Below are positions 45,847-55,656 of a DNA stretch of 64,000 nt, piece after piece; the first letter of the stretch is position 1, and each line of letters opens with the position of its first letter. The position numbers and the translations under genes were made by a program. Source of the DNA: Bradyrhizobium roseum (GTDB lineage: Bacteria; Pseudomonadota; Alphaproteobacteria; Rhizobiales; Xanthobacteraceae). The notes beneath the pieces were generated by a model. That model worked only from the letters and a program-made list of their open reading frames with translations, was not told the DNA's origin and did not search any database. The stretch covers positions 1,984,001-2,048,000 of the forward strand of contig NZ_CP129212.1 in assembly GCF_030413175.1 (NCBI RefSeq), read 5' to 3'.

Positions 45847-45875
45847 GGTTTTGATTTCGCAGCCAGGTGTTTCAA

Positions 45876-45957
45876 CGTCATTGCGAGGAGCGCAGCGACG
45901 ACGCAATCCATTTCTTGATGCGGCGCGATGGATTGCTTTACTGCGCTCGCAATGACG
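45876..45957. repeat. Palindromic intergenic repeat, family D
   Basis: cgtcattgcgag at the left end is mirrored by ctcgcaatgacg at the right (45946-45957), with inner arms caatcca / tggattg. It lies just upstream of the 5'-nucleotidase gene, so it may overlap its leader. Confidence 0.75.
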
Positions 45958-45977
45958 GCGGTTAGTATCGTACTATC

Positions 45978-46055
45978 GTAGCCCGCATGAGCGCAGCGAC
46001 ATGCGGGACCGGCGGAGTTGAAAACCCCGGATGTCGCTGCGCTCATCCGGGCTAC
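45978..46055. repeat. Palindromic intergenic repeat, family B, copy 1
   Basis: gtagcccgcatgagcgcagc on the left and a mirrored gctgcgctcatccgggctac on the right, around a centre ggagttgaaaac. A second copy in the same orientation lies at 46428-46501, on the other side of the 99-aa gene. Confidence 0.85.
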
Positions 46056-46089
46056 TTAACGGCAAGTCGTTGATATTTGATGCCTGCCA

Positions 46090-46389
46090 TCACAGGTAAT
46101 CCACTGTTTGTCCCTGTTCGGCATATCCATAGATGCGGAATCCATCGTCGGTTTCCTCTCCGGGTAGATGAATTCTCTTTATCGCGATCCTGATGCGTTC
46201 TCGATGCTCAAGATCGTCAGCGAAGATGTCGACCTGAATGATGTCCTCATATCCGCCGTTTCGAAAATGATAATACCATTCGCGATCAGGAGCCGAGCGA
46301 TAACCATTTTGGCAAAGTGTACTCCAGCGCGGCGCGGGGTCGGTATTGTACATCGCGAGCCGCAGTTCGTTCCACTTCGTGTCGTTCAT
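46090..46389 (-). CDS. Conserved hypothetical protein (possibly DUF6678-like)
   Basis: A 99-aa protein beginning MNDTKWNELRLAMYNTDPAP and continuing REWYYHFRNGGYEDIIQVDI and GFRIYGYAEQGQTVDYL. The pattern recalls a family of small conserved proteins (I believe DUF6678, not certain) of unknown role. The start at 46389 is preferred; a GTG at 46413 with ggaacga before it would add 8 residues. It is less GC-rich than its neighbours and is bracketed by two copies of the family B palindromic repeat. Confidence 0.68.
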   Translation of the reverse strand: MNDTKWNELRLAMYNTDPAPRWSTLCQNGYRSAPDREWYYHFRNGGYEDIIQVDIFADDLEHRERIRIAIKRIHLPGEETDDGFRIYGYAEQGQTVDYL

Positions 46390-46765
46390 TACCGGGTGAT
46401 GCACGGCACTCACTCGTTCCAGGTATGGTAGCCCGCATGAGCGCAGCGATGCGGGACTGGCGGGAGTTGAAAACCCGGGTCGCTGCGCTGATCCGGGCTA
46501 CGCTTGCTCTCATGACGGTGACATAGCAGCTTGACGGTTTCGCGTCATTGCCTGCGACAAACGCGAAGCGGTTTGTGCAAGAGAGCGGCGGCTTCGTAGG
46601 GTAGGCAAAGCCACCGGGTCGCGCTAATGCGCGCCCGATGACACGCTCCGCGTGCCCACCAACAGGCGGCAACGGGGCCGCTGGCCAATCATCCGGCCAC
46701 ATCCTACATGATCAGGCAAGAGACGAAACTGTCGCGCCCACCGGGGCGACCACGAGGATAACGCA
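46390..46765. other. Non-coding gap, 376 bases, repeat-bearing
   Basis: It contains family B copy 2 and, at about 46600-46665, another palindrome-like stretch (gcgctaatgcgcgcccgatg) ending gcgtgcccacc. Small ORFs across it are repeat shadows. The promoter of the ring-cleaving dioxygenase gene must lie in its right part. Confidence 0.55.
46428..46501. repeat. Palindromic intergenic repeat, family B, copy 2
   Basis: gtagcccgcatgagcgcagc on the left and gctgcgctgatccgggctac on the right, with the same centre (gggagttgaaaac) as copy 1 at 45978-46055. The two copies differ mainly by a few deleted bases. Confidence 0.85.
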
Positions 46766-47719
46766 ATGCAGCTAGGCGGAATTCATCATCTGACCGCGGT
46801 CTCGGCAAGACCGCGGGACAATCTGGCTTTCTATACCGGCCTGCTCGGCATGCGGCTGGTCAAGAAGACCGTGAACCAGGACGACGTCAGCGCCTATCAT
46901 CTGTTCTATGCCGACGGCAAAGCCAATCCCGGCACCGATCTCACCTTCTTCGATTTCCCGGCGGCGCCGGAGCAGCGCGGCACCAATTCGATCTCGCGCA
47001 CGGGCCTGCGCGTCGCGGGCGAGAAGTCGCTGGGCTACTGGCGGGATCGCCTGAAAAAGGCCGGCATCGCGGCCCGCGATGTCGTCGAGGTCGATGGCCG
47101 CCTCACGCTGCCGTTCGAGGACGGCGAGGGGCAGCGGCTGGTGCTGGTCGACGATGGGGCTGTGGGCACGGCCTCGCCATGGGAGCGCAGCCCCGTTCCG
47201 GTGGAGCACCAGATCCGCGGGCTCGGCCCGATCGTGCTGACCGTGCACGATCTGTCGCGCACCGCCGCCGTGCTGACCGAGGTGATGAACATGCGCCGCG
47301 TGCGCGACTATGCCGCCCATGGCGCGCAGATTCATGTATTCGCAATGGGTGAGGCGGGGGCGGAAAGCCATCCCGCGGCCGAACTGCACGTGCTCGAAGA
47401 CAAGGAGTCGCCCGTCGCGCGGCAGGGCGCCGGCGGCGTCCATCACGTCGCATTTCGCACACCCGATGAAGCGCAGTATCACGCCTGGACGCAGCGCCTG
47501 AACGAGTTGCGCGTGCCGAACAGCGGCGAGGTCGACCGCTTCTATTTCCGCAGCCTGTATTTCCGCGAACCCAACGGCATTCTGTTCGAGATCGCCACCG
47601 ACGGCCCCGGCTTCGCGACCGACGAACCGATGGAAACGCTGGGCGAAAAACTGGCGCTGCCGCCGTTCCTCGAGCCGCGCCGGGCGGCGATCGAGGCAGG
47701 GCTCAAGCCGATTGGGTAG
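46766..47719 (+). CDS. Ring-cleaving dioxygenase of the VOC superfamily (MhqO/LinE-like)
   Basis: A 317-aa protein made of two glyoxalase-type modules. The first starts [20 protein letters not shown]; the second has [20 protein letters not shown] and [16 protein letters not shown]. Metal ligands would be a His in GIHHLT, a His in GVHHVAF and a Glu in GILFEIATD. Relatives include MhqO (quinone/hydroquinone response) and chlorohydroquinone dioxygenase. The substrate is likely a hydroquinone-type ring, not proven. It has gagga before the ATG and is followed 6 bases later by a PhyH-like gene. Confidence 0.87.
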   Translation: MQLGGIHHLTAVSARPRDNLAFYTGLLGMRLVKKTVNQDDVSAYHLFYADGKANPGTDLTFFDFPAAPEQRGTNSISRTGLRVAGEKSLGYWRDRLKKAGIAARDVVEVDGRLTLPFEDGEGQRLVLVDDGAVGTASPWERSPVPVEHQIRGLGPIVLTVHDLSRTAAVLTEVMNMRRVRDYAAHGAQIHVFAMGEAGAESHPAAELHVLEDKESPVARQGAGGVHHVAFRTPDEAQYHAWTQRLNELRVPNSGEVDRFYFRSLYFREPNGILFEIATDGPGFATDEPMETLGEKLALPPFLEPRRAAIEAGLKPIG

Positions 47720-47725
47720 GTTTAG

Positions 47726-48424
47726 ATGACCGCAGCCGTTGCCCTCCCGGAACCTGACGCCGTGAACTTCGTAACGGACGGCGCGGTGCGTGTCCACGCA
47801 GCGCTCGACGCGTCGGATTTGCGCAGGCTCGAGGATGCAGTCGCGAATCTGCCGCCGGATCAAGCCGGCATCAGGCTGCACGGGATTCCTGCGCTTCAGC
47901 CGTTTCTTGCCGCATCAGGAGCGATCTCGAAGGTGGCGGCCTCGGCCCTTGGCGAAGCCGCCCGACCGGTCAGGGCCATCCTCTTCGACAAGACTGCTTC
48001 CACAAACTGGGGACTTCCCTGGCATCAGGATCGAACGATCGTGGTCACCCGGCGGGTAGAGGTCGAGGGTTTCGGCCCGTGGACCGTCAAAAGCGGCCTG
48101 CTTCACGTGGCGCCGCCGTTTGATCTGCTGGCCCGCATGGTGACGCTTCGCGTTCATTTAGATGCGGTGCCGGAGACCAACGCGCCGCTCCTGATCGCAC
48201 CGGGATCGCATCGGCTTGGACAAATTCCGGAAGGCGAGGTGAAATCGGTTGTTCAACGATGCGGGACCGCTACTTGCCTTGCTGATGCCGGAGACATCTG
48301 GCTTTACTCGACGCCGATTCTTCACTGCTCCGAGGCCGCCCGCGATGCGTCTCACCGGCGCGTTCTGCAAGTCGACTTCGCCGCCTGCGATCTGCCGGGC
48401 GGGCTGACGTGGCTCGGCGTGTGA
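47726..48424 (+). CDS. Phytanoyl-CoA dioxygenase (PhyH)-like protein
   Basis: A 232-aa Fe(II)/2-oxoglutarate oxygenase-like protein. The metal facial triad HxD...H is visible as WHQDRT and PILHCSEAA, and an Arg in HRRVLQVDF would bind 2-oxoglutarate. APLLIAPGSHRLGQIP is a usual PhyH loop. The substrate is unknown. It begins 6 bases after the ring-cleaving dioxygenase gene, so the two are probably one operon. Confidence 0.82.
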   Translation: MTAAVALPEPDAVNFVTDGAVRVHAALDASDLRRLEDAVANLPPDQAGIRLHGIPALQPFLAASGAISKVAASALGEAARPVRAILFDKTASTNWGLPWHQDRTIVVTRRVEVEGFGPWTVKSGLLHVAPPFDLLARMVTLRVHLDAVPETNAPLLIAPGSHRLGQIPEGEVKSVVQRCGTATCLADAGDIWLYSTPILHCSEAARDASHRRVLQVDFAACDLPGGLTWLGV

Positions 48425-48558
48425 AGCCGTAGATTCGCAGGACGGGTAGGGCGCAGCGAAACCCGTCAGCCCTTGCACGGGGGAAGAAGGTGCCGTTCGC
48501 GCTCCACCCCTCAAACCGATCGGCAACCGCCTGCAATCGATCGCGATCCTGTTCGGGA

Positions 48559-49176
48559 CTACGACGCGGAAGCGATTCGCCCCGGCGCTGCCCGGCCGAA
48601 CTGGCGAAGGTGCCCGGCGGGACGGGGAGCGAGCGGCCGGCCGTGCCTGCTGCTCCCCTTGTTCAGTTCGCGCAGATCCATCGGTTCAACGCGGATGTTG
48701 AAGAGCTCGTCGCGTGAGCGAGGCCGAGCGGCACCGAGCGCAATCCGGGTCGCGTGCAGGGCCCAACCGATGGCGCGGCGGTTCTCGTCGCTGTCGATCC
48801 CCGCTATCGCGCACGTTCGCGAAAGTGCGATCAGCGCATGGCCCGCCTGGGCGACGTTGAAGCCGAGAAGCCTCATCAGGATACGGACGGACGGCTCGCT
48901 TTCGCCGATCGCAAGCAGGCGTGTGCCGAGATTATAGAACGCAGCCAGCGCCCCGCGAAGGTTGCGCACGGCCTGCTCATGCTCGTGGATAGCCTGCGAA
49001 GTGGTCGCCAGTTCCCTTGGCCTGGGTAGCGCGAACTTCCGGAAGAGCATCGTCCGCTCGAGCGCCATGCGCCGAAGACGCAGCGCGCTTCGTATCGGTT
49101 GGCCGATTTGGTCGACGAAAAAGTGGCCCAGGAAGACGCTGGCAAACGCCGCCAATGGGTAGACATACCAATGCAT
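48559..49176 (-). CDS. Hypothetical protein with an N-terminal membrane segment
   Basis: A 205-aa protein. One hydrophobic helix at the N-terminus (MHWYVYPLAAFASVFLGHFF) is followed by a basic helical region (IRSALRLRRMALERTMLFRK) and an amphipathic part (FNVAQAGHALIALSRTCAIA). The last ~45 residues, after DELFNIRVEPMDL, are Arg/Gly/Pro-rich and look unlike the rest, so the true end may be earlier or the tail may have drifted. The start at 49176 has cagggcg upstream. I do not recognise the family. Confidence 0.6.
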   Translation of the reverse strand: MHWYVYPLAAFASVFLGHFFVDQIGQPIRSALRLRRMALERTMLFRKFALPRPRELATTSQAIHEHEQAVRNLRGALAAFYNLGTRLLAIGESEPSVRILMRLLGFNVAQAGHALIALSRTCAIAGIDSDENRRAIGWALHATRIALGAARPRSRDELFNIRVEPMDLRELNKGSSRHGRPLAPRPAGHLRQFGRAAPGRIASAS

Positions 49177-49391
49177 GCCGCGCCCTGATCCAATCCGGGG
49201 TTTCAGCTTCAGATTTGCAATGTGGCTTGCCGGCCCAATCAACCCTAACAGTTCGTTAGCCTCAAGTGGAATCGCAGTTTCGCCGTCTGTGGGCCGCAAA
49301 TGTAGTTAACGGCGGTAACTGACCGATGCGGGTTTCTTCGTGCCTGGAGCGCAATCGTGGTTACGGCGATGGGCGCCTCGACCGCTCCGAT

Positions 49392-50039
49392 CTACAAATG
49401 CTTGCCCGCGTTGACCGCGAACTGCGCTTCGAACGCCCGCCTGTAGGCGGGACGCGCTTCGCCGCGAGCGAGATAGGCGGCAAGGTTCGGATACTTCTCC
49501 AGCAGGCCCGACGATCGTATCCGCAGCAGCACCGACGCCATCATCAAGTCGCCCGCGCTGAACGCGCCATCGAGCCAGTCGGCGTTGCCGAGGTGAGCGG
49601 AAAGCTGGCCGAGCCGCACCGCGATGCGATCCTCGATCAGCGACAGCAGTTCCGCACGCCAGGGTTTGCCGCCTTCCAGAAAGATGGCGGCTTCCCGCTC
49701 CAACTCCGGCGGCTCCACCGTGTTGAGTGCGGCAAACATCCATGCGATCGCGCGCGCCCGGGCATTGTCGTCGGCCGGCAGCAGCCCCGCATGGTGGGTG
49801 GCGATGTGGAGCACGATCGCGCCGGTCTCGAACAGCACGAGATCGCCTTCCTGATAGGTCGGGATCTGTCCGAACGGATGCAGCGCCAGATGCGCGGCTT
49901 GCTTCATCGCGTCGAACGATACGAGCCGGACCTGGTAGGCAAGACCTGCTTCCTCGAGCGCCCAGCGCACGCGCGTATCCCGCGCCAATCCCTTGCCGCC
50001 GTCGGGCGATTTTTCAAAGGCGGTGATGGTGATGGTCAT
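49392..50039 (-). CDS. Glutathione S-transferase family protein
   Basis: A 215-aa GST. The N-terminal thioredoxin-like domain includes RDTRVRWALEEAGLAYQVRL, the cis-Pro motif in GQIPTYQEGD and ETGAIVLHIA; the all-helical C-terminal domain has FSAGDLMMASVLLR, the N-capping box region. It conjugates or isomerises electrophiles with glutathione in the cytoplasm, substrate unknown. It is isolated on the minus strand. Confidence 0.88.
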   Translation of the reverse strand: MTITITAFEKSPDGGKGLARDTRVRWALEEAGLAYQVRLVSFDAMKQAAHLALHPFGQIPTYQEGDLVLFETGAIVLHIATHHAGLLPADDNARARAIAWMFAALNTVEPPELEREAAIFLEGGKPWRAELLSLIEDRIAVRLGQLSAHLGNADWLDGAFSAGDLMMASVLLRIRSSGLLEKYPNLAAYLARGEARPAYRRAFEAQFAVNAGKHL

Positions 50040-50219
50040 CGTGCCTCTCCTCTCTCACCGAGATCATCGGCTGAGAGACGGGCAGGCTGCAAGGCGCCTC
50101 GCAACGAGATTTTTTATACTGGCCTGGGAACTTCGACCGGAACTGCACGACGCTACAACCGCGTGATCTTCACGCCGGCAACGGTCAAATGAAAGAGATC
50201 GACTCCGGCGGGCGGCGCC

Positions 50220-50435
50220 TTACGCTTCGCTTTTGGGCGTGTATTTTCCGAGCACGCATTTGTAGCGCTGCAGGCGCCATTCGCGATACGGGCCCTTGGC
50301 GAGCCAGTCGGCGATTCCGATCTGCGCGTTGACGGCGCAGGCGCTCATGGTGATGCCGGACTGGTCGCTGGTGGTGACGACCTTTTCGAGACAAAGCTGG
50401 CTGTTGCAGAGAACAGCGACGAGTGTGACGAGCAT
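50220..50435 (-). CDS. Small exported cysteine-containing protein
   Basis: A 71-aa protein: an N-terminal hydrophobic stretch MLVTLVAVLCNSQLCLEKVV serves as a signal peptide or anchor, followed by MSACAVNAQIGIADWLAKGP and YREWRLQRYKCVLGKYTPKS. Four Cys (two after the hydrophobic stretch, ACAV, KCVL) could form disulfides outside the cytoplasm. No named family comes to mind, but the frame is clean and codon use fits the genome. Confidence 0.6.
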   Translation of the reverse strand: MLVTLVAVLCNSQLCLEKVVTTSDQSGITMSACAVNAQIGIADWLAKGPYREWRLQRYKCVLGKYTPKSEA

Positions 50436-51038
50436 GGCGACCTTCGTTGATAAGGAAATCCAATTCGTTCAGCCAATGCAGGGTTTATGCCAACATCGGT
50501 AACCGCCGTTTTTTTGGACGCCCCTTACGCAAACTGCCTTGCGCGCATGCAATCGCTTCCATCTCCGTGCATTTGCGTCTGGCGATGCCAGTGAGTGCAC
50601 ACTGCTTTGAGAGTAGGGGTGGGAACGGATGATTCGCAAAGCGTAGTACTACGGGAGCGTGCTGGAATGGCTACCACTGTCTTAACACTGTCACAGGGCC
50701 TGTAAGCCAAATCGCGCACCTCGATAGACCGCAAGCAATCCATCGCAGCTTTCAACCGGCTGGTTGATGGGGCTGATCCGCCTTCGCTCGGGGCGTGGCG
50801 CAGCGCCCCACCCATATTTCGAGCGGTTCCCGCTCATCCCGGAACGCATTCCGGGCTCAATCGTGGCATCGCGATGCGCGGGTTGCGCCTTTCGCGTTCA
50901 TGACGGTTCCCTTCCTCGTGCAGGATGAGGCATTCGTGCAACAACGTCGTTCGATCTTTCGCAAGGCGCATCGTTGGGCAACGAGAAGCAAGCGCATGGC
51001 GGTATAATCGCATCGACGAATCCGAAGAGGAGTTTTCG
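50436..51038. other. Non-coding gap, 603 bases
   Basis: The longest gap in the window without a gene or element. Short frames on both strands give no recognisable protein. A perfect TATAAT occurs at 51003-51008, 31 bases before the 63-aa gene, and may be its -10 element, though no good -35 lies at the right spacing. Nothing else was identified. Confidence 0.5.
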
Positions 51039-51230
51039 ATGTCTAAGTTTGCGATTGGCGAGCAGGTCGAAAATGTTGCCAACGGCCGCGAGTCGGGCAC
51101 GATTGTTGCCGTGTTTCCGACCGTAGACGGAAGCTTTCGATATGCTGTCGACACTGAAGGCTACGGCGCGCTGCAGTTCTTCGCAGAAGAGAAGTTGGCT
51201 CCCGCTTTGACGAGCGAGGGGGTCACATGA
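51039..51230 (+). CDS. Small conserved protein, possible SH3-like fold
   Basis: A 63-aa protein, MSKFAIGEQVENVANGRESG followed by TIVAVFPTVDGSFRYAVDTE and a short acidic tail. The alternating strands with GEQVENVANGRESGTIVAVF resemble small SH3-like or KOW-like barrels, which is only a fold guess. A strong gaagagga Shine-Dalgarno precedes the ATG. Its TGA overlaps the next gene's ATG (ATGA), so the two are translated together. A TATAAT box lies 31 bases upstream. Confidence 0.7.
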   Translation: MSKFAIGEQVENVANGRESGTIVAVFPTVDGSFRYAVDTEGYGALQFFAEEKLAPALTSEGVT

Positions 51231-52399
51231 ATGGCCGAGCAACCAAGCAGGCGACATCCGCCGCCGCGCTGCCGGAGGACAGCAGCGATGCCGTGCGCAT
51301 CAGGCATCAGCTAGACGCCTGGGCGAATGCCGCACATCGCACGCCTAGGCTGGTGACGATGGGGGGCGATGAGCCTGACGCCGGACCACCCGGCAAGACG
51401 CCGCCGGCTGCGAAGAAGCGCACCCGGTCTGCCGCGGCGGCGGCACGCCCCAAGGCACCCCGGGCGACCAAGGCCGCAGAGGCCAAGATCGCTGACGCCA
51501 AGATCGCCGACGTCATGACTACGGACGTCACGGCAACGGATGTCGCCGTACCGGAGGCTGACAAGGCAAATCTCGAGCCGCAACCGCCGATCGCGCCGCT
51601 GGAGCCAGAAGCGGCTATTGCAGCGCCGGCAATGCCGGAGCCAGTCACCGCCGTGCCGGACCGCGCCCTCGCCAGCCGCGCCTTTGCGCTCGTGGCCGCC
51701 CTCGCGCTGGCGGCGGTAGCTGCCTATTTTTCGGTCGCGGGCATGGCCGAGATATTTCCCGGCGATCCCGTCGCGGTGATGGTGCTTGCCGGCACCATGG
51801 AGGCCGGCAAGCTCGTGATCGCGGGATGGCTGGCCGCGCATTGGCGGCGGACCAACTGGAAAATGCGTACGGTCCTGGTGACGCTGGTCGCCGGCCTCGC
51901 GCTGATCAACGCCGCCGGCGTGTTCGGCAAGCTGGTCGAGGCACATGTCAGCGTGGCGGCGACGTCGCGTTCCGGCGTCACCGAGCGCATCGAGGCGCTC
52001 GACGCGCGCGTCAAGGCGCAATCGGCCGTGGTTGCCGACCTCGACAGCCGCATTGCGCAGATCGATCGGGCGGTGGACGAATCGACGCGGCTCGGCCGGG
52101 TAACACGGGCGATCAACATCGCCACGCAACAGCGCGTGACGCGCGATGGGCTGGATTCACAGCGGCAGGCCGCTACGGCGACGCTAGTCGGCCTGCAGGC
52201 ACAGCGCGCGGCGCTGACCGGCGAGCGTTCGCGTATCGAAGCGTCCGCGGGGCCGATCCAATACCTGGCCATGATGGCCGGCGTGTCGTCCGAGGTCGCA
52301 GTTCGCTGGCTGATCTTGCTGATGGTGCTCTGCTGCGATCCGGCGGCGATCGCCCTGACGGTCGCAGCGGCTGGCGTGCGGGCTCGCGACTCCAGATGA
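51227..52399 (+). CDS. Membrane protein with TM / coiled-coil / TM architecture
   Basis: A 390-aa protein. Residues 1-145 are cytoplasmic and low-complexity, with Ala/Lys/Pro runs and a short internal repeat (EAKIADAKIADVMTTDVTAT). Three hydrophobic helices follow at about 151-173, 181-203 and 214-236. A long coiled-coil region (about 250-340; VTERIEALDARVKAQSAVVA, QSAVVADLDSRIAQID) precedes a final helix at 358-382. The pattern resembles proteins I associate with rhizobial and phage-related membrane genes of unknown function. It is translationally coupled to the 63-aa gene. Confidence 0.72.
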   Translation: MNGRATKQATSAAALPEDSSDAVRIRHQLDAWANAAHRTPRLVTMGGDEPDAGPPGKTPPAAKKRTRSAAAAARPKAPRATKAAEAKIADAKIADVMTTDVTATDVAVPEADKANLEPQPPIAPLEPEAAIAAPAMPEPVTAVPDRALASRAFALVAALALAAVAAYFSVAGMAEIFPGDPVAVMVLAGTMEAGKLVIAGWLAAHWRRTNWKMRTVLVTLVAGLALINAAGVFGKLVEAHVSVAATSRSGVTERIEALDARVKAQSAVVADLDSRIAQIDRAVDESTRLGRVTRAINIATQQRVTRDGLDSQRQAATATLVGLQAQRAALTGERSRIEASAGPIQYLAMMAGVSSEVAVRWLILLMVLCCDPAAIALTVAAAGVRARDSR

Positions 52400-52499
52400 G
52401 CGCTTGCTGATGGCTGCGTTAACGACGGATCAATCGTCGGACCGCACGCCATCAGCAACGACTTTGCTGAATCCGTCATTCGGTGTATAAACGTTTCCC

Positions 52500-52853
52500 A
52501 TGAGTTGGGATGCGAAAGACGTAGCACTGCTCAAAGAGCTCTGGGCCGCCGGACATAGCGCCGGTGAGATCGCAGGCAGGCTTGGCTACAGCCGCAATGC
52601 CGTGAGCGCCAAGCTGAAGCGGATGGGCCACAAGCGTGGTCACAAGCCGCCAACCGCCAACCCCAGGATCGTAGCCGTGCGAACGAGGAAGCAGGCGTTG
52701 GCTGCAGCCTGCGCCCGGCCGGTGGATCGGGTGGTGTCGAGGTCGAAGAAGCCGAACAAAGCCGCGGCGAAGTCGGCACCGGCACCGGCCAGAGAACTCA
52801 CCAAGCGCGAGCTTTACGCCATGCTGGCTAATGCGGTCAGGAACACCGCTTGA
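52500..52853 (+). CDS. GcrA-like DNA-binding protein
   Basis: A 117-aa protein whose N-terminus, MSWDAKDVALLKELWAAGHS followed by AGEIAGRLGYSRNAVSAKLK, matches the helix-turn-helix of GcrA, the alphaproteobacterial cell-cycle regulator that works with sigma70 at CcrM-methylated sites. The remainder is short, Lys/Ala-rich, and lacks GcrA's usual C-terminal sigma-interacting domain with its cysteines. It is therefore a GcrA-family paralogue rather than GcrA itself. It lies 100 bases after the membrane protein gene, same strand. Confidence 0.82.
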   Translation: MSWDAKDVALLKELWAAGHSAGEIAGRLGYSRNAVSAKLKRMGHKRGHKPPTANPRIVAVRTRKQALAAACARPVDRVVSRSKKPNKAAAKSAPAPARELTKRELYAMLANAVRNTA

Positions 52854-52953
52854 GGTGTCTCGCGGGCCGGCGCCGATGAAACATTGATCTGCTGCTGACG
52901 GGAGCGGAGACGGCGCGAATTTTCAGGCCTTCAGAGAGGCGCGCCGTTACCGG

Positions 52954-54183
52954 CTACATCGTCCGGCCTTTCGACAGTTTTGCGGTCTTGGACAGTTTTG
53001 CGGTCTTGGCCGGCTTCGCCTTTGCCTTGCTGCGGTCGTCCCGCGTGGCGACCCGGACGACCTTCTTCTTGGTCGCGGCTTCCGCCTCCTGCGTCTTCGC
53101 GCTGCCGCGGCGGGAGACGTATTCCTGGCCGTCGATCGGCCCTACATGCGGCGGATCACGATGGAGATAGGGGCGGCCGATGCCAAAATCCTTGCCGCGC
53201 TCGTCGACCCACTTCCAGAGCTTGTCGGTCGAAACCCATCGCTGGGCACGGCTGTTGCCCTTCACGCTGACGATGTCAGCCGCAAGCCCCTTGCCATAGC
53301 CGCCACGCAGGCTGCCGCCATGGTAGGAGCGATTACCCGCGGCCTTCAGGCCGGTGGCGATCCCTTGGCGATAGTCGTCACGGAACGCGCTGGTGATGCC
53401 CGGCTGCAGTCCGGCCTGTTCGGCGGCGTAGAGCATATAGAAGAGCTTCAGCTTGAAGCCCCGGTCCATGCCGCCGATGACATAGTCCATCATCGACATG
53501 CCGACCCGGTCCGCTGCCTTCGGGTCCTTCCACGCGAACTCCTCATCGACGCGCTTGGTGAAAGTCCTGGTAACGGTCACCATCTTGCCCTTGCGCTTGA
53601 TCTGCACCTTCCGCCGTTCGTGCACCTTGATGGCGTCGATCTTCGGCGCGCGCTCGTACAGCGCCCACAGATAGCGGTCGATGCAGGTTTCCGCGACCAG
53701 GCATTCCTCGTTGATTTCGAGGGTGCCGATTGTTTGCGGGGCGTTGTCGAGATCGAGTTCGGGGTCAGGCGTGTTGATGGTTGCGACTTCGACAGATGGG
53801 GCATCGGCCGGCACCGCCTGGGCGGAATCGGTCAGCGCAATCTCGAACAGCGATATCGGCTCATAGCGATACGCGTCCGCTGCCGCCGTGAACGCCTTGT
53901 CCAGCCGAGATAGGGCGGCGGGCGCGATATCGACGTCGCCAATGGAAGCACTCGCCAGCGCGATGACCTGCGAAATCTTCGTGCGCTCCGCGCGCGCGTG
54001 AGCAGACGAATCGTGGCGTTCCACGATCGGCTTCGCTGCGGCGTTCTCGGTCGAGGCCGTGCGGGTGTTTCCGCTCAAGGCCGAACCGAGGCCGGACCAG
54101 GCGAGCGCGCAGCTTGCGAGCGCCACGCCAGCCAGTGCGTTGATGCGGCGCTGCGCCTTCGTTTCCAATCGCCATGGGTCCAT
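52954..54183 (-). CDS. Exported M15-like (D-Ala-D-Ala carboxypeptidase-type) protein
   Basis: A 409-aa protein with an N-terminal hydrophobic segment (INALAGVALASCALAWSGLG). After a long spacer, the C-terminal domain has ITSAFRDDYRQGIATGLKAA, SYHGGSLRGGYGKGLAADI (His288, Asp303) and HRDPPHVG (341-348), the His/Asp/His pattern of M15/LAS metallopeptidases, though spaced more widely than usual. It probably trims peptidoglycan peptides in the periplasm. The last 40 residues are Lys/Ala-rich, with KLSKTAKLSK repeated. Start at 54183 (MDPWRLETKA). Confidence 0.78.
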   Translation of the reverse strand: MDPWRLETKAQRRINALAGVALASCALAWSGLGSALSGNTRTASTENAAAKPIVERHDSSAHARAERTKISQVIALASASIGDVDIAPAALSRLDKAFTAAADAYRYEPISLFEIALTDSAQAVPADAPSVEVATINTPDPELDLDNAPQTIGTLEINEECLVAETCIDRYLWALYERAPKIDAIKVHERRKVQIKRKGKMVTVTRTFTKRVDEEFAWKDPKAADRVGMSMMDYVIGGMDRGFKLKLFYMLYAAEQAGLQPGITSAFRDDYRQGIATGLKAAGNRSYHGGSLRGGYGKGLAADIVSVKGNSRAQRWVSTDKLWKWVDERGKDFGIGRPYLHRDPPHVGPIDGQEYVSRRGSAKTQEAEAATKKKVVRVATRDDRSKAKAKPAKTAKLSKTAKLSKGRTM

Positions 54184-54400
54184 GATCCGGCCTCCCAAGG
54201 CTCCGCATGAGCCTGAATCCAATAGCCAAGCACGCGACAGCGCGCATTGTTCGGATTGCGGATTGAATGCGCAACGTTTGGAGGCTGCCGCGTCAGCCCT
54301 TTTTCGAGGGGTGTTGCCTCAATGCCACGCGCTGCAGCATGGAACTCGCTGTTCCATTTTGTGATGTGCGGTATTGGCTTCTTTGCGGGTGACCTGGAAC

Positions 54401-55582
<1,182 letters not shown>

Positions 55583-55656
55583 CGGGACAGTGGCTCCTGT
55601 AGTAGTGGGGGGCGTTTCAGGGCGGGTTGGATAAGCTCAGGACAGCACGAAACGCA

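Noticed and set aside
46772..47881. Minus-strand 369-codon frame
   Set aside because: Antisense of the ring-cleaving dioxygenase, which has clear family motifs; the frame has none.
50525..50815. Minus-strand 96-codon frame in the long gap
   Set aside because: No ribosome-binding site, no family resemblance, repeat-like composition.
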